In this document: in pieces, positions 6,584 to 14,467 of the stretch | Position numbering within the stretch: the stretch's first letter is position 1 | How the letters are laid out: each line of letters opens with the position of its first letter | From: a virus | Length of the DNA: 24,028 nucleotides | Reading direction: 5' to 3' (one strand) | IMG/VR virus record: IMGVR_UViG_3300031707_000172 | Location: 1-24,028 of that record | The notes under the pieces: model-generated | What the model saw: the letters and a program-made list of their open reading frames with translations, nothing else | What the model was told of the DNA's origin: nothing | Databases searched by the model: none | Position numbers and translations under genes: made by a program

Positions 6584-7582
6584 ATGGGGATTCTGAATAA
6601 AACAAATATTTTCATACAAAAGGCTAATGTTATTCACCAGTCAAAATGGAATTATAATAAAACTATTTATGTTAGCGCAAAAACAAAAGTAATAATAACA
6701 TGTGATATTCATGGTGATTATTCCCAAACTCCACATAATCATCTACAAGGTCAAGGTTGTCCAAAATGCGCTGGAGTTGCAAAAAAAGACACAGATCAAT
6801 TTATAAAAGAAGCTGTTAAAAAATATGGAGATAAATGGATTTATACAAAAGTTAATTATGTTAATTCTAAAACTAAAGTAATCATAATTTGTCCTATTCA
6901 TGGTGATTTTATACAAACTCCACATAATCATCTACAAGGTCAAGGTTGTCCAAAATGCGCTGGAGTTGCAAAAAAAGACACAGATCAATTTATAAAAGAA
7001 GCTGTTAAAAAATATGGAGATAAATGGATTTATACAGAAGTAAATTATATTAGTGCCATTATAAAGGTAACGATAACTTGTTCTATTCATGGTGATTTTG
7101 AACAAACTCCAAATAGTCATCTGCAAGGCCAAGGTTGTCCAAAATGTGCTATATACGCAAAGACAAAATATGCCGAACAATTTATAAAAGAAGCCATTGG
7201 AAAGCATGGAGATAAATGGATTTATACAGAAGTTGATTATATTAATGCCTATACAAAAGTAACGATAACATGCCCTGTTCATGGTGATTTTGAACAAACT
7301 CCACATAATCATCTACAAGGTCGTGGCTGTCCAAAATGCACCCATATTATCTCTAAACCTGAAACTATATGGATTGATTCTTTAAACATAGATCCAAAAT
7401 ATCGTCAAGCAAAAATAAAGATTGGTAAAAAATATATAAAGGCTGATGCTTATATTCCAGAAACAAATACAGTTTATGAGTTTCATGGTAATTATTGGCA
7501 TGGAAATCCAAGAATATATAAATCGAAAGATATTAATAAAACAAATAACAAAACCTTTGGCGAATTATATAAAAAACATTAG
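6584..7582 (+). CDS. Zinc-repeat/Vsr-like endonuclease, four repeats, frameshifted near its end
   Basis: A 332-residue product with four 63-residue repeats (about residues 8-262), each reading YxKVNYxNxKTKV, C-x-x-HGDFxQTP, HLxGxGCPKC. The two Cys/His pairs suggest a treble-clef zinc finger; I associate this pattern with Pfam DUF723, recalled and not checked. The C-terminus is a Vsr-like or PD-(D/E)XK nuclease: KADAYIPETNTVYEFHG, then YWHGNP. It stops early (TAG 7580-7582) because a run of A's at 7571-7576 is one base shorter than in the sister gene at 8504; the missing tail lies in the next frame to 7662. The ATG directly follows the IF-1 stop with no Shine-Dalgarno site. Function is probably that of a mobile or site-specific nuclease. 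Confidence 0.82.
   Translation: MGILNKTNIFIQKANVIHQSKWNYNKTIYVSAKTKVIITCDIHGDYSQTPHNHLQGQGCPKCAGVAKKDTDQFIKEAVKKYGDKWIYTKVNYVNSKTKVIIICPIHGDFIQTPHNHLQGQGCPKCAGVAKKDTDQFIKEAVKKYGDKWIYTEVNYISAIIKVTITCSIHGDFEQTPNSHLQGQGCPKCAIYAKTKYAEQFIKEAIGKHGDKWIYTEVDYINAYTKVTITCPVHGDFEQTPHNHLQGRGCPKCTHIISKPETIWIDSLNIDPKYRQAKIKIGKKYIKADAYIPETNTVYEFHGNYWHGNPRIYKSKDINKTNNKTFGELYKKH
6650..7330. repeat. Tandem 189-bp coding repeats of the first zinc-repeat nuclease
   Basis: Units of 189 bp (63 codons) recur. The stretch around 6739-6840 is repeated nearly base for base around 6928-7029, indicating recent duplication or gene conversion within the gene. Confidence 0.8.
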
Positions 7583-7662
7583 ACCGCGAAAGGTTAATTA
7601 AAGATGCCGGATATAATTTAGTAATAATGTGGGAAGATGTTTTTTTAAAAAATAACGGGTAA
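7571..7662 (+). pseudogene. Out-of-frame C-terminal tail of the preceding nuclease
   Basis: Adding one A to the six-A run at 7571-7576 restores a frame reading TLDRERLIKDAGYNLVIMWE and so on to TAA at 7660-7662. This matches the intact paralogue (TLDRENLIKNAGYELIVKWE). The nuclease therefore either lost its last helix and strand recently or the base is a homopolymer error in the assembly. Confidence 0.8.
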
Positions 7663-7680
7663 TTAATATAGAAAACTAGA

Positions 7681-8466
7681 CTAATCTATTTTGTAGGTTT
7701 TAAATCCAATTATTCTATATAACGTAGGTTTACTTATATTATATATTTGACAAATTTCTTTTGGCGATTTCGTTTTATTTTTAAATATATGTCTAATTTC
7801 GGCCGCTTGCACATTGCTTAATTTGGCATTTGGCCGATCTTCTCCCTTTAATTTTGAAAGAGATTTTAATACATTTTCGCTAATTATTTTTCTTTGCTCA
7901 TATGTTTTTTTGGTCCCTTTCATTGAATTGCTTTTGCCCAATTTAGCCATACTTATTTTTAGTTTAGCCACACCCGTTTGTTTTTTCCCAAACATAGCAT
8001 TTTTTTCACCAGATCTATCTATACTATATTGTTTTTTAGTTTCAATACTATGTTTACGCCCTAGCACTGGAACTCTTCTTTTTTGTGCGGCCCTAAGTTT
8101 TTCCCGAGTTTCTTTTGTGGGGTGAGTTCCATACAAAGGGTGACTGACTCCGGATCCAAGCCCTTCCCCTCCAGACGTTTCATTGTATCCTAATTGTTTT
8201 TTATTAGACCCAAAAAATTCTATCCAAAATTTCTCGGCATCATAACTATCTACCTCATTATCAAATCTCTCAATGTCAAAAAATATAAAATTATCGGCTC
8301 CGTATTTTGATAAAGCACAATGAATAGCTCTAAACCCTCTGCCATATTTTTCTTTTCCGCCAAACGCAACCTTTTTGTGCTCGCTCCATCTTCGAGTTAA
8401 ATTATTGGTTTTGCCGATGTATAATTTATTATTTAATTTATTTTGAATTAAGTAAACATAAAACAT
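7681..8466 (-). CDS. GIY-YIG homing endonuclease with NUMOD3-like motifs
   Basis: A 261-residue protein. The GIY-YIG core spans residues 1-100: YVYLI (3-7), LYIGKT (15-20), Arg in NLTRRW (22-27), E78 and GYNETSGG (93-100). Then come NUMOD3-like segments with the HPLYGTHPTKET and GRKHSIETKKQ patterns, and a C-terminal helix-turn-helix (ICQIYNISKPTLYRI), the same modular order as SegA or I-TevI-type enzymes. I start at ATG 8466 because the domain begins there; a longer reading from 8538 would overlap the plus-strand gene and adds residues with no domain. It lies between two related zinc-repeat nuclease genes on the opposite strand. Confidence 0.9.
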   Translation of the reverse strand: MFYVYLIQNKLNNKLYIGKTNNLTRRWSEHKKVAFGGKEKYGRGFRAIHCALSKYGADNFIFFDIERFDNEVDSYDAEKFWIEFFGSNKKQLGYNETSGGEGLGSGVSHPLYGTHPTKETREKLRAAQKRRVPVLGRKHSIETKKQYSIDRSGEKNAMFGKKQTGVAKLKISMAKLGKSNSMKGTKKTYEQRKIISENVLKSLSKLKGEDRPNAKLSNVQAAEIRHIFKNKTKSPKEICQIYNISKPTLYRIIGFKTYKID

Positions 8467-8503
8467 TTTAATAATATCTCTACATGCTATATAACAATCA
8501 GAT

Positions 8504-9574
8504 ATGGTAAATGACTTAACACAAACGGTAAAATTCATACAAAAAGCAAATACTGTTCATCCATTAAAAAAATATGGTTATACAAAAGTTAATTATGTTC
8601 ATTCTAAAACTAAAGTAATCATAATTTGCCCTATTCATGGTGATTTTGAACAAACTCCAAATAGTCATCTGCAAGGTAAAGGCTGTCCAGAATGTGCTAT
8701 ATACACAAAGACAAAAGATGCCGAACAATTTATAAAAGAAGCCATTGGAAAGTATGGAGATAAATGTAGTTATACAAAAGTTGATTATAAAAATAACTAT
8801 ACGAAAGTAACGATAACATGTCGTATTCATGGTGATTTTGAACAAACTCCAAGTAGCCATCTGAAAGGGCGGAGCTGCTCAGAATGTGCTGGAAATGTAA
8901 AAAAAGATACAGAGCAATTTATAAAAGAAGCCATTGGAAAGTATGGAGATAAATGGATTTATACAAAAGTTAATTATATTAATGCCTATACAAAAGTAAT
9001 AATGATATGCCGTATTCATGGTGATTTTGAACAAACTCCAAGTAATCATCTGCAAGGCCAAGGTTGTCCAGAATGTGCTATATACGCAAAGACAAAAGAT
9101 GCCGAACAATTTATAAAAGAAGCCATTGGAAAGTATGGAGATAAATGTAGTTATACAAAAGTTGATTATAAAAATAACTATACGAAAGTAACGATAACAT
9201 GTCGTATTCATGGTGATTTTAAACAAATTCCAATTGATCATCTGCGAGGTCATGGTTGTCCAAAATGCACCCATATTATTTCCAAATCAGAAACCATATG
9301 GCTTGACTCATTAAATATCGAGCCAAAATATCGGCAGGCAAAAATAAAGATTGGTAAAAAAAATATAAGAGCCGATGCTTATGTTCCAGAGACAAATACA
9401 GTTTATGAATTTCATGGTAAGTTTTGGCATGGTTCCCCTAAACACTTTAATCAAAATGATATTAATCCAAGAACAAAAACAACCTATGGCGAATTATACA
9501 AAAAAACATTAGATAGAGAAAATCTAATAAAAAATGCTGGATACGAATTAATTGTTAAATGGGAAGGAGATTAA
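8504..9574 (+). CDS. Zinc-repeat/Vsr-like endonuclease, four repeats, intact
   Basis: A 356-residue protein closely related to the product of 6584-7582. Four 63-residue repeats begin near 11, 74, 137 and 201, each with a C-x-x-H-G-D-F motif and a later C-x-x-C. The C-terminal nuclease (about 262-356) has D291 and E302 eleven residues apart, then EFHGKFWHGSP, which recalls the HGCFWHGH motif of Vsr mismatch endonucleases, and ends in LIKNAGYELIVKWEGD. The repeats probably bind zinc and DNA. It ends 2 bp before a convergent gene. The Shine-Dalgarno site is weak. Repeats 2 and 4 share an identical KCSYTKVDYKNNYTKVTITC segment, a sign of internal duplication or conversion. Confidence 0.85.
   Translation: MVNDLTQTVKFIQKANTVHPLKKYGYTKVNYVHSKTKVIIICPIHGDFEQTPNSHLQGKGCPECAIYTKTKDAEQFIKEAIGKYGDKCSYTKVDYKNNYTKVTITCRIHGDFEQTPSSHLKGRSCSECAGNVKKDTEQFIKEAIGKYGDKWIYTKVNYINAYTKVIMICRIHGDFEQTPSNHLQGQGCPECAIYAKTKDAEQFIKEAIGKYGDKCSYTKVDYKNNYTKVTITCRIHGDFKQIPIDHLRGHGCPKCTHIISKSETIWLDSLNIEPKYRQAKIKIGKKNIRADAYVPETNTVYEFHGKFWHGSPKHFNQNDINPRTKTTYGELYKKTLDRENLIKNAGYELIVKWEGD
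8590..9270. repeat. Tandem coding repeats of the second zinc-repeat nuclease
   Basis: Long, nearly identical tracts occur around 8705-8830 and 9075-9215, two units apart, and the units also match those at 6650-7330. The two genes together form a dispersed family of recombining 189-bp units. Confidence 0.8.
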
Positions 9575-9576
9575 AA

Positions 9577-10521
9577 TTAAATATTTATTTTATTTAGGAA
9601 ATCATATAGCCGATTCAATAACATTATTTTACCAGATGATGAAGATGTCGGCTTATTTTGTAAAGCTATCATTTCCGTTGGCCGTTTTTCTGGTATATCT
9701 TTCGATTTAACATCTTGCTTACCATCATAGTTATAAGCGATGTTGTGTAGCACTCCGCCATCAGTAACAAAATGTGAATATTCTGGATTTTGCAATATAT
9801 CTCTTATCAAATCAATAGGTTTACCGTTTAACTTTGCTTGACGATCTACTAATCGTACACCAGAACTATAATCGTTATAATCCTCTATATGAGGAGACGC
9901 GGCGCCTGGTTGTAGAGGTCTTCCATCTATTTCGTGCATACCATGAATCCCAAGTTTGCCCGGAGCTATGTCATTAGAAAGGACTATATCTTTTTTACTA
10001 CCTGCAACAAGTTCTCCAGGCACATGCCCACGTTCTTTTAATTGCTGTTGAATGATTTGATTATGATGCTCAAAAGTATCTGTATCCGTCATTTTTCCAC
10101 TAAGAAATTGTTGAACAGAATAAGTTTTGCCACCTATAGTTTGAGGTGCCCCTGATAATGGTTTTGGCGGCAATTTTGTTTTTGCCGATTTCCATATCTG
10201 ATCTGACATTTTTGTAGTTGGCAATATACACCCAAAAGCATCTGCCACTTTCTGAGCTGCTGGACCGCCTAGAGGAGTTCGCACATAATCGATATCGTCT
10301 CCAACCGCTATATAGTCAGAAAGCACGTTATAAACCAACGTAGAGCCGCCTTCAGATATTGTTATAGGTATTAGGGAGCGAAGAAAGTTTGGAAAATTGC
10401 CACGAATAATCTCGTTAGAAATTAAATCATCACGATTTCCAGAACCTACCATTTTCATTATGCTTGATATAAAAATCGACCCCGGTAATGCTGTTGCTGG
10501 TCTTGACGGGAAATTAGCCAT
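9577..10521 (-). CDS. Unknown protein, paralogue of the gene at 11283-12173
   Basis: A 314-residue protein in an unnamed family shared with the product of 11283-12173. Shared blocks in order are GNFPNFLRSL (41-50), DYIAVGDDIDYVRTPL (69-84), AQKVADAFGCILPTTKM (89-105), PGELVAGSKKDIV (168-180), HGMHEIDGRPLQP (193-205), HIEDYNDYSSGVRLV (211-225) and a DGGVLHN segment (254-260). Conserved His, Asp, Lys and Arg residues suggest an enzyme, but I cannot assign a reaction. No signal peptide is seen. It is the last gene of a minus-strand trio; its ATG overlaps the GIY-YIG stop (ATGGCTAA). Confidence 0.75.
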   Translation of the reverse strand: MANFPSRPATALPGSIFISSIMKMVGSGNRDDLISNEIIRGNFPNFLRSLIPITISEGGSTLVYNVLSDYIAVGDDIDYVRTPLGGPAAQKVADAFGCILPTTKMSDQIWKSAKTKLPPKPLSGAPQTIGGKTYSVQQFLSGKMTDTDTFEHHNQIIQQQLKERGHVPGELVAGSKKDIVLSNDIAPGKLGIHGMHEIDGRPLQPGAASPHIEDYNDYSSGVRLVDRQAKLNGKPIDLIRDILQNPEYSHFVTDGGVLHNIAYNYDGKQDVKSKDIPEKRPTEMIALQNKPTSSSSGKIMLLNRLYDFLNKINI

Positions 10522-11305
10522 TATTGTCCAAATCTTTTAGTTTATCTCTACTTATTTTTTTTACTTTATTTTCACAATACCTACACCTATATGCCAAACT
10601 ATCGGGGGACTTTGCCTGTTTATTAAACTCATTATTATTTTTCACTAAATTACAAACCGAGCAAGCCTTATGGTTTTCGGGTAAGCTGGCCTCTGGAACA
10701 ACGACCTCCATGTATGCATTTTGATAACGAACTATTGCGCATATTGTAGCAAAAGAACATTCGTATTTAGCCGATAATTTGTTTATGATATTTTTCTTCT
10801 TTAACATTCTATCATTATTGTATTCGGTTCTAATATCTTTAACCTGTTCATTGGAGAACATTCTGCCTTGTGATATTTTTCCTTTGTGAGAGTCGCGCAT
10901 TCTTTGGATTGACTCTTCAGAATATTTGAAACCAATGTGTGCTAACCTCATTTTTTCTATCGATTTTGTGGAATGTCTACCGGCCCTACCGCCAGAAGAT
11001 AAATTATACCCAATACTTTGGTCGTTAGAATTTAACAAACCAATCATACTTTCTTCATGGCTATAAGCTTCATCTTCCGAATCAAAATAATTAATGATTT
11101 CATATGTGAAGTTATCTTTGCCATATTTATTGATAGCTTTATGTAAGAACGAATATGAGTTTGATTTTGGTTTAGTGGAAGTGTATATGTGATCTAAGAA
11201 ACGGGTTTGTTTTCGTCCACCACCTTTTCCAATATATATTTTTCCGTTGATTGTATTAGTTATTTTGTAAACGTAATATTTTTTAACGGTATATTTTTCT
11301 TGCAT
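10514..11305 (-). CDS. GIY-YIG homing endonuclease with C-terminal zinc finger
   Basis: A 263-residue protein: GIY-YIG core at 9-105 (YVYKI 11-15, YIGKGGG 24-30, E84 or E85, GYNLSSGGRAG 99-109), NUMOD3-like segments (HSTKSIEKMRLAHIG and YSEESIQRMRDSHKG), a helix-turn-helix-like stretch near 170-195, and a C-x2-C...C-x2-C zinc finger (C215, C218, C241, C244) of the kind found in phage HNH and GIY-YIG proteins. I use ATG 11305; the codon before is an in-frame TTG. It overlaps the upstream gene by 23 bp and the downstream gene by 8 bp, so it sits exactly between two paralogues without breaking either. Confidence 0.88.
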   Translation of the reverse strand: MQEKYTVKKYYVYKITNTINGKIYIGKGGGRKQTRFLDHIYTSTKPKSNSYSFLHKAINKYGKDNFTYEIINYFDSEDEAYSHEESMIGLLNSNDQSIGYNLSSGGRAGRHSTKSIEKMRLAHIGFKYSEESIQRMRDSHKGKISQGRMFSNEQVKDIRTEYNNDRMLKKKNIINKLSAKYECSFATICAIVRYQNAYMEVVVPEASLPENHKACSVCNLVKNNNEFNKQAKSPDSLAYRCRYCENKVKKISRDKLKDLDNNG

Positions 11306-12173
11306 CAAAAGCCCCGTCAGAGTTAATTAAAGATGAAACCGATCCATCATTTAATATATCATAAATATTTTTTTCAGCACCATTAACAGTTGCTTTTGAA
11401 TATATTAGTCTAACTCCATGTGCATAATCCGAATAATTGATGCTATGACTAACACTATTCACTCCCTGTATTGGTTTACCATGAGCGAACCAACCATATA
11501 TGGAAACATTACCACGACGAGACAATAGGCTTTTATCAATTATTATATCTTTCTTATGACCTGCAACTAATGTGCCAGGTTCTTTCCCAATCAATTGATT
11601 TTTGATTTGTTCATTACTCCACTCGAATCTTGCAGTCCCCTCCATTTCTTCATTATACGGGGGGCCATGAGGAACAGCCTCTAGTTTTATTGCGGCAGAT
11701 CTATAGATATCATCAACCATTTTTTTTGTTGGAAGAACGCAGCCATATAAATCCGCTATTTTTTGGGCAGTTATCGGGTTCATAGGCATCCTACAATAAT
11801 CATTATTAGTTCCAATGCTCAAATAATCTGGGGAAACAAAGTAAGTAATTGTATTTGCACCCAAGGAAACATGAACTGGCTGAAAATTTCTTAAAAAATC
11901 TGGGACATTGCCTTTTTGAAACTCATGCAGTATATTTGCTTCGCGAGACGAGTGGTCATTTTTCATATTATCATGAAGAAACTTTGAACCTGTAGCCGCA
12001 TCAGAAGACTTTGCTGGTATATTAGCGAAATCATTAACTTTAATAATTTCTGCAGTATCAATAGTTTGCGTGGTAGTTTCAGATAAAACAGCTGCGGCAA
12101 CTTTTGAGACATCTGTTATATTTTTGTTATTGAAAATGCTGCTGAAAATATCTAAGATTTTTGAAAATGACAT
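11283..12173 (-). CDS. Unknown protein, paralogue of the gene at 9577-10521
   Basis: A 296-residue protein with the same conserved blocks as its paralogue: NVPDFLRNFQPV (89-100), DYLSIGTNNDYCRMPM (116-131), AQKIADLYGCVLPTKKM (136-152), PGTLVAGHKKDII (199-211), IYGWFAHGKPIQG (225-237), HSINYSDYAHGVRLI (243-257) and a final SLINSDGAF (281-289). The first 85 residues are a less conserved, polar extension. Its C-terminus ends abruptly after the last shared motif, where the GIY-YIG gene overlaps it, so the true end may have been replaced when the endonuclease arrived. Function unknown; it has enzyme-like conserved polar residues. Confidence 0.75.
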   Translation of the reverse strand: MSFSKILDIFSSIFNNKNITDVSKVAAAVLSETTTQTIDTAEIIKVNDFANIPAKSSDAATGSKFLHDNMKNDHSSREANILHEFQKGNVPDFLRNFQPVHVSLGANTITYFVSPDYLSIGTNNDYCRMPMNPITAQKIADLYGCVLPTKKMVDDIYRSAAIKLEAVPHGPPYNEEMEGTARFEWSNEQIKNQLIGKEPGTLVAGHKKDIIIDKSLLSRRGNVSIYGWFAHGKPIQGVNSVSHSINYSDYAHGVRLIYSKATVNGAEKNIYDILNDGSVSSLINSDGAFDARKIYR

Positions 12174-12219
12174 GTATTTTGCCTTGGATTTTTAATTAAT
12201 TTAACTTGAAAGATATGCA

Positions 12220-12250
12220 TTAACAATATCAGGATATGGATATATGTTAA
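12220..12250. promoter_or_regulatory. Inverted repeat upstream of the purine-enzyme gene
   Basis: TTAACAATATC (12220-12230) pairs with GATAT-a-TGTTAA (12239-12250), eleven base pairs with a single-base bulge and an eight-base loop. It lies in the divergent interval 12174-12268, four bases before the Shine-Dalgarno site. It could be an operator dyad or an RNA hairpin controlling translation. Confidence 0.5.
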
Positions 12251-12253
12251 TCT

Positions 12254-12260
12254 TTGGAGG
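12254..12260 (+). promoter_or_regulatory. Ribosome binding site deciding the start at 12269
   Basis: TTGGAGG, followed by an 8-nt spacer, leads to ATG 12269. It shows that an in-frame TTG at 12254, which is part of the site itself, is not the start. Confidence 0.8.
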
Positions 12261-12268
12261 CGTTATTT

Positions 12269-14467
12269 ATGACTGAACAATTTGAAACAGGCTTAACATT
12301 TGCTGAGGGGCTTACATATGATGATATTTTATTAATTCCACAGTATTCAGAAATAGAAAGCCGTTCTAAAATTGATTTATCAGTTCAATTATCTAAAGGA
12401 ATTAAATTAAAAATACCGATTGTTCCAGCCAATATGAAAACTATAACGTCTTATGATATGGCGGAGGAGATTTTTAATCTTAAAGGAATGGCTGTCGTTC
12501 ATAGATTTATGCCGATTGAAGATCAAATAGAGTTAGCCACAAAATTAGTTAATCGTAATATTGCTTCAAACCCTCTAGACTACGTCGGATTTTCGGTTGG
12601 TGTTAAACCAGAAGATTACGACAATCTTCACAAATTAATTAAAGCAGGAGTTAAAATAATCTGTATTGATATTGCTCATGGTGATTCATTAATGTGCGTT
12701 AATATGATTAAATATATTGCTTCAAAGTATCCAAATGTATTTTTGATTGCTGGTAATGTGGCGACTTATGATGGCACCATGAGATTGTTTGAAGCCGGTG
12801 CTGATATGGTTAAAGTTGGTATTGGGCCTGGTTGCTTTGCAGCTGGAACAAGGATATTAATGTCTAATGGTTTATATAAAAATATTGAAAATATAATACC
12901 TGGCGATTATGTTATTAATAAAAATGGAAAATCAGTTAAAGTATTAGCTTCTTTTCCTACTGGCACAAAAAATGTTGTAAAATTAAAAAATAATTCATTT
13001 TATAATGACACTTATGTTACCACGGACCATCAATTTTGGGTTGGGGATTTATCATCGGTGTCAGATAATACTTTATCTTCAAGCGGTTACGCTAAAATTT
13101 TAGATCGGAAAAGCAAAACTATTCCGAAGCAATCTAAATATAAATGGAAGCGTATTTCTGATGCTCAAAATGACGTACTGCTTTTCCCCAAAAATATAAA
13201 TTTCACAATGCCAGAAACTTTTAACTTATCTTTAAATAAAAGAGATGCTGGTAATTGTGTGACTGGATATTTTTATTCAGAAGATGTTCAAATAGTTCCA
13301 AATTACGATAGTGGATATTTATTTGGAACATTTTTAGGTAACGGCTGTGCATCCTGCACTGTTACTAAAGGCAGCCATTCCGGAATGGTATCATGGTATT
13401 TTGGAAAAGAAGAAATTGATATCGCGAATAAAGTAGTCAAATCTATTAAAAGTATCTTTAATAAAGACGCTATTATCGTGGAGACAAAAAATACAATTGA
13501 TGTTAAATTTTATTACAAACCTTTAGCGGACTTTTTACTTACATTTGATAAAAAAGAAAACAAACATTTACCTGCAAATTTATTCGTAAATAATAAAAAA
13601 TATTTAACTGGATTGTATGATGGACTTTTAGATAGTGATGGACACTATGCCACCGACGGGAGAAAAAGTGTAACAAGCACTTCAATTAAAATAATTGAAT
13701 TATTTAACGTAATTCATTTTATGCTGAACGGGCATTTACCAAATAATACTTTTATCGGCAAGAGAATAGGAGGATTAAAAGGATGTAACATAGATAATAT
13801 GAATGAGGCATACCTATCGCGCACATTAAAATCTGGTGAAAAAAGATTGACTGATGATTATCAAATAGTTAAAATATTAAAATATGAAGAGTTAAATATG
13901 GAAATTCCAGTATATGATATTACTGTTGATTGTTGTACTCATAGTTTTATAGCTAATAATATGATTGTGCACAATTCTCTTTGCACAACTAGAATTGAAA
14001 CGGGTAATGGAGTTCCTCAATTAACCGCAATTATGCATGCATATTCTGCCAAGGTAGAGTTTGAACATAAAACTAATAAAAAAGCTTTTATCATGGCTGA
14101 CGGTGGCGTGAAAAATTCTGGAGACTGTGTTAAAGCGCTTTGTTATTCGGACCTTGTTATGGCCGGAAACTTATTCTCTGGCACAGACGAGACGCCTGGA
14201 ACAATTCTGACCATTGATGGGATGCAATATAAAGAATATGTTGGGAGTTCTACTCATAAAACATCGAGAATAGAAGGGGTTGCTGCATTAGTGCCAACAA
14301 AAGGACCTGTACGAAATATTGTTAAAAGGTTATGTGAGGGGCTTCAATCTGGAATGGCGTATCAAGGTGTCAGCAATTTATCTGATTTGAAAATAGAACA
14401 CAGAATGGCAAGAATAACAAATGCAGGATTAGTAGAGTCTTATCCTCATGACGTTAGGACTAAGTGA
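12269..14467 (+). CDS. IMP dehydrogenase/GMP reductase family enzyme with an intein
   Basis: A 732-residue precursor. Removing the 381-residue intein (189-569) leaves a 351-residue TIM-barrel enzyme, the size of GMP reductase or a CBS-less IMP dehydrogenase. N-extein: GLTYDDILLIPQYSEIESRS and PIVPANMKTIT (the PANM pattern favours GMP reductase), then AGNVATYDG and VKVGIGPG. C-extein: SLCTTR with catalytic Cys 572, MADGGVKNSGD, GPVRNIVKRLCEGLQSGM and RITNAGLVESYPHDV, closer to IMP dehydrogenase. It would act on IMP or GMP in the purine pool. The family is sure; the reaction is not. The stop overlaps thyA (TGATG). Confidence 0.9.
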   Translation: MTEQFETGLTFAEGLTYDDILLIPQYSEIESRSKIDLSVQLSKGIKLKIPIVPANMKTITSYDMAEEIFNLKGMAVVHRFMPIEDQIELATKLVNRNIASNPLDYVGFSVGVKPEDYDNLHKLIKAGVKIICIDIAHGDSLMCVNMIKYIASKYPNVFLIAGNVATYDGTMRLFEAGADMVKVGIGPGCFAAGTRILMSNGLYKNIENIIPGDYVINKNGKSVKVLASFPTGTKNVVKLKNNSFYNDTYVTTDHQFWVGDLSSVSDNTLSSSGYAKILDRKSKTIPKQSKYKWKRISDAQNDVLLFPKNINFTMPETFNLSLNKRDAGNCVTGYFYSEDVQIVPNYDSGYLFGTFLGNGCASCTVTKGSHSGMVSWYFGKEEIDIANKVVKSIKSIFNKDAIIVETKNTIDVKFYYKPLADFLLTFDKKENKHLPANLFVNNKKYLTGLYDGLLDSDGHYATDGRKSVTSTSIKIIELFNVIHFMLNGHLPNNTFIGKRIGGLKGCNIDNMNEAYLSRTLKSGEKRLTDDYQIVKILKYEELNMEIPVYDITVDCCTHSFIANNMIVHNSLCTTRIETGNGVPQLTAIMHAYSAKVEFEHKTNKKAFIMADGGVKNSGDCVKALCYSDLVMAGNLFSGTDETPGTILTIDGMQYKEYVGSSTHKTSRIEGVAALVPTKGPVRNIVKRLCEGLQSGMAYQGVSNLSDLKIEHRMARITNAGLVESYPHDVRTK
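12833..13975 (+). mobile_element. Intein with LAGLIDADG endonuclease domain, in the catalytic loop of the purine enzyme
   Basis: An in-frame 381-residue insertion between GPG and SLCTTR. Intein blocks are clear: Cys1 in CFAAGTRILM, TTDH of block B (63-66), a DOD endonuclease with motifs LFGTFLGNG (163-171) and YDGLLDSDG (262-270), block F VYDITVDCCTHSFIANN (360-376), penultimate His380, last Asn381 and Ser as the +1 residue. All residues for protein splicing are present, so the active site should be rebuilt on excision. The first endonuclease motif has Asn where a catalytic Asp is expected, so cutting may be impaired. Confidence 0.95.

Noticed and set aside
7571-7662. Programmed ribosomal frameshift in the first zinc-repeat nuclease
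   Set aside because: There is an A-run, but no clear downstream pseudoknot or stimulatory site, and the sister gene has no shift; a simple one-base deletion explains it better.
8467-8538. Longer N-terminus of the GIY-YIG gene
   Set aside because: It would overlap the plus-strand nuclease start, adds no domain, and the GIY-YIG fold begins at the Met at 8466.
12254-12268. TTG start for the purine enzyme
   Set aside because: The TTG is part of the Shine-Dalgarno sequence that serves ATG 12269.
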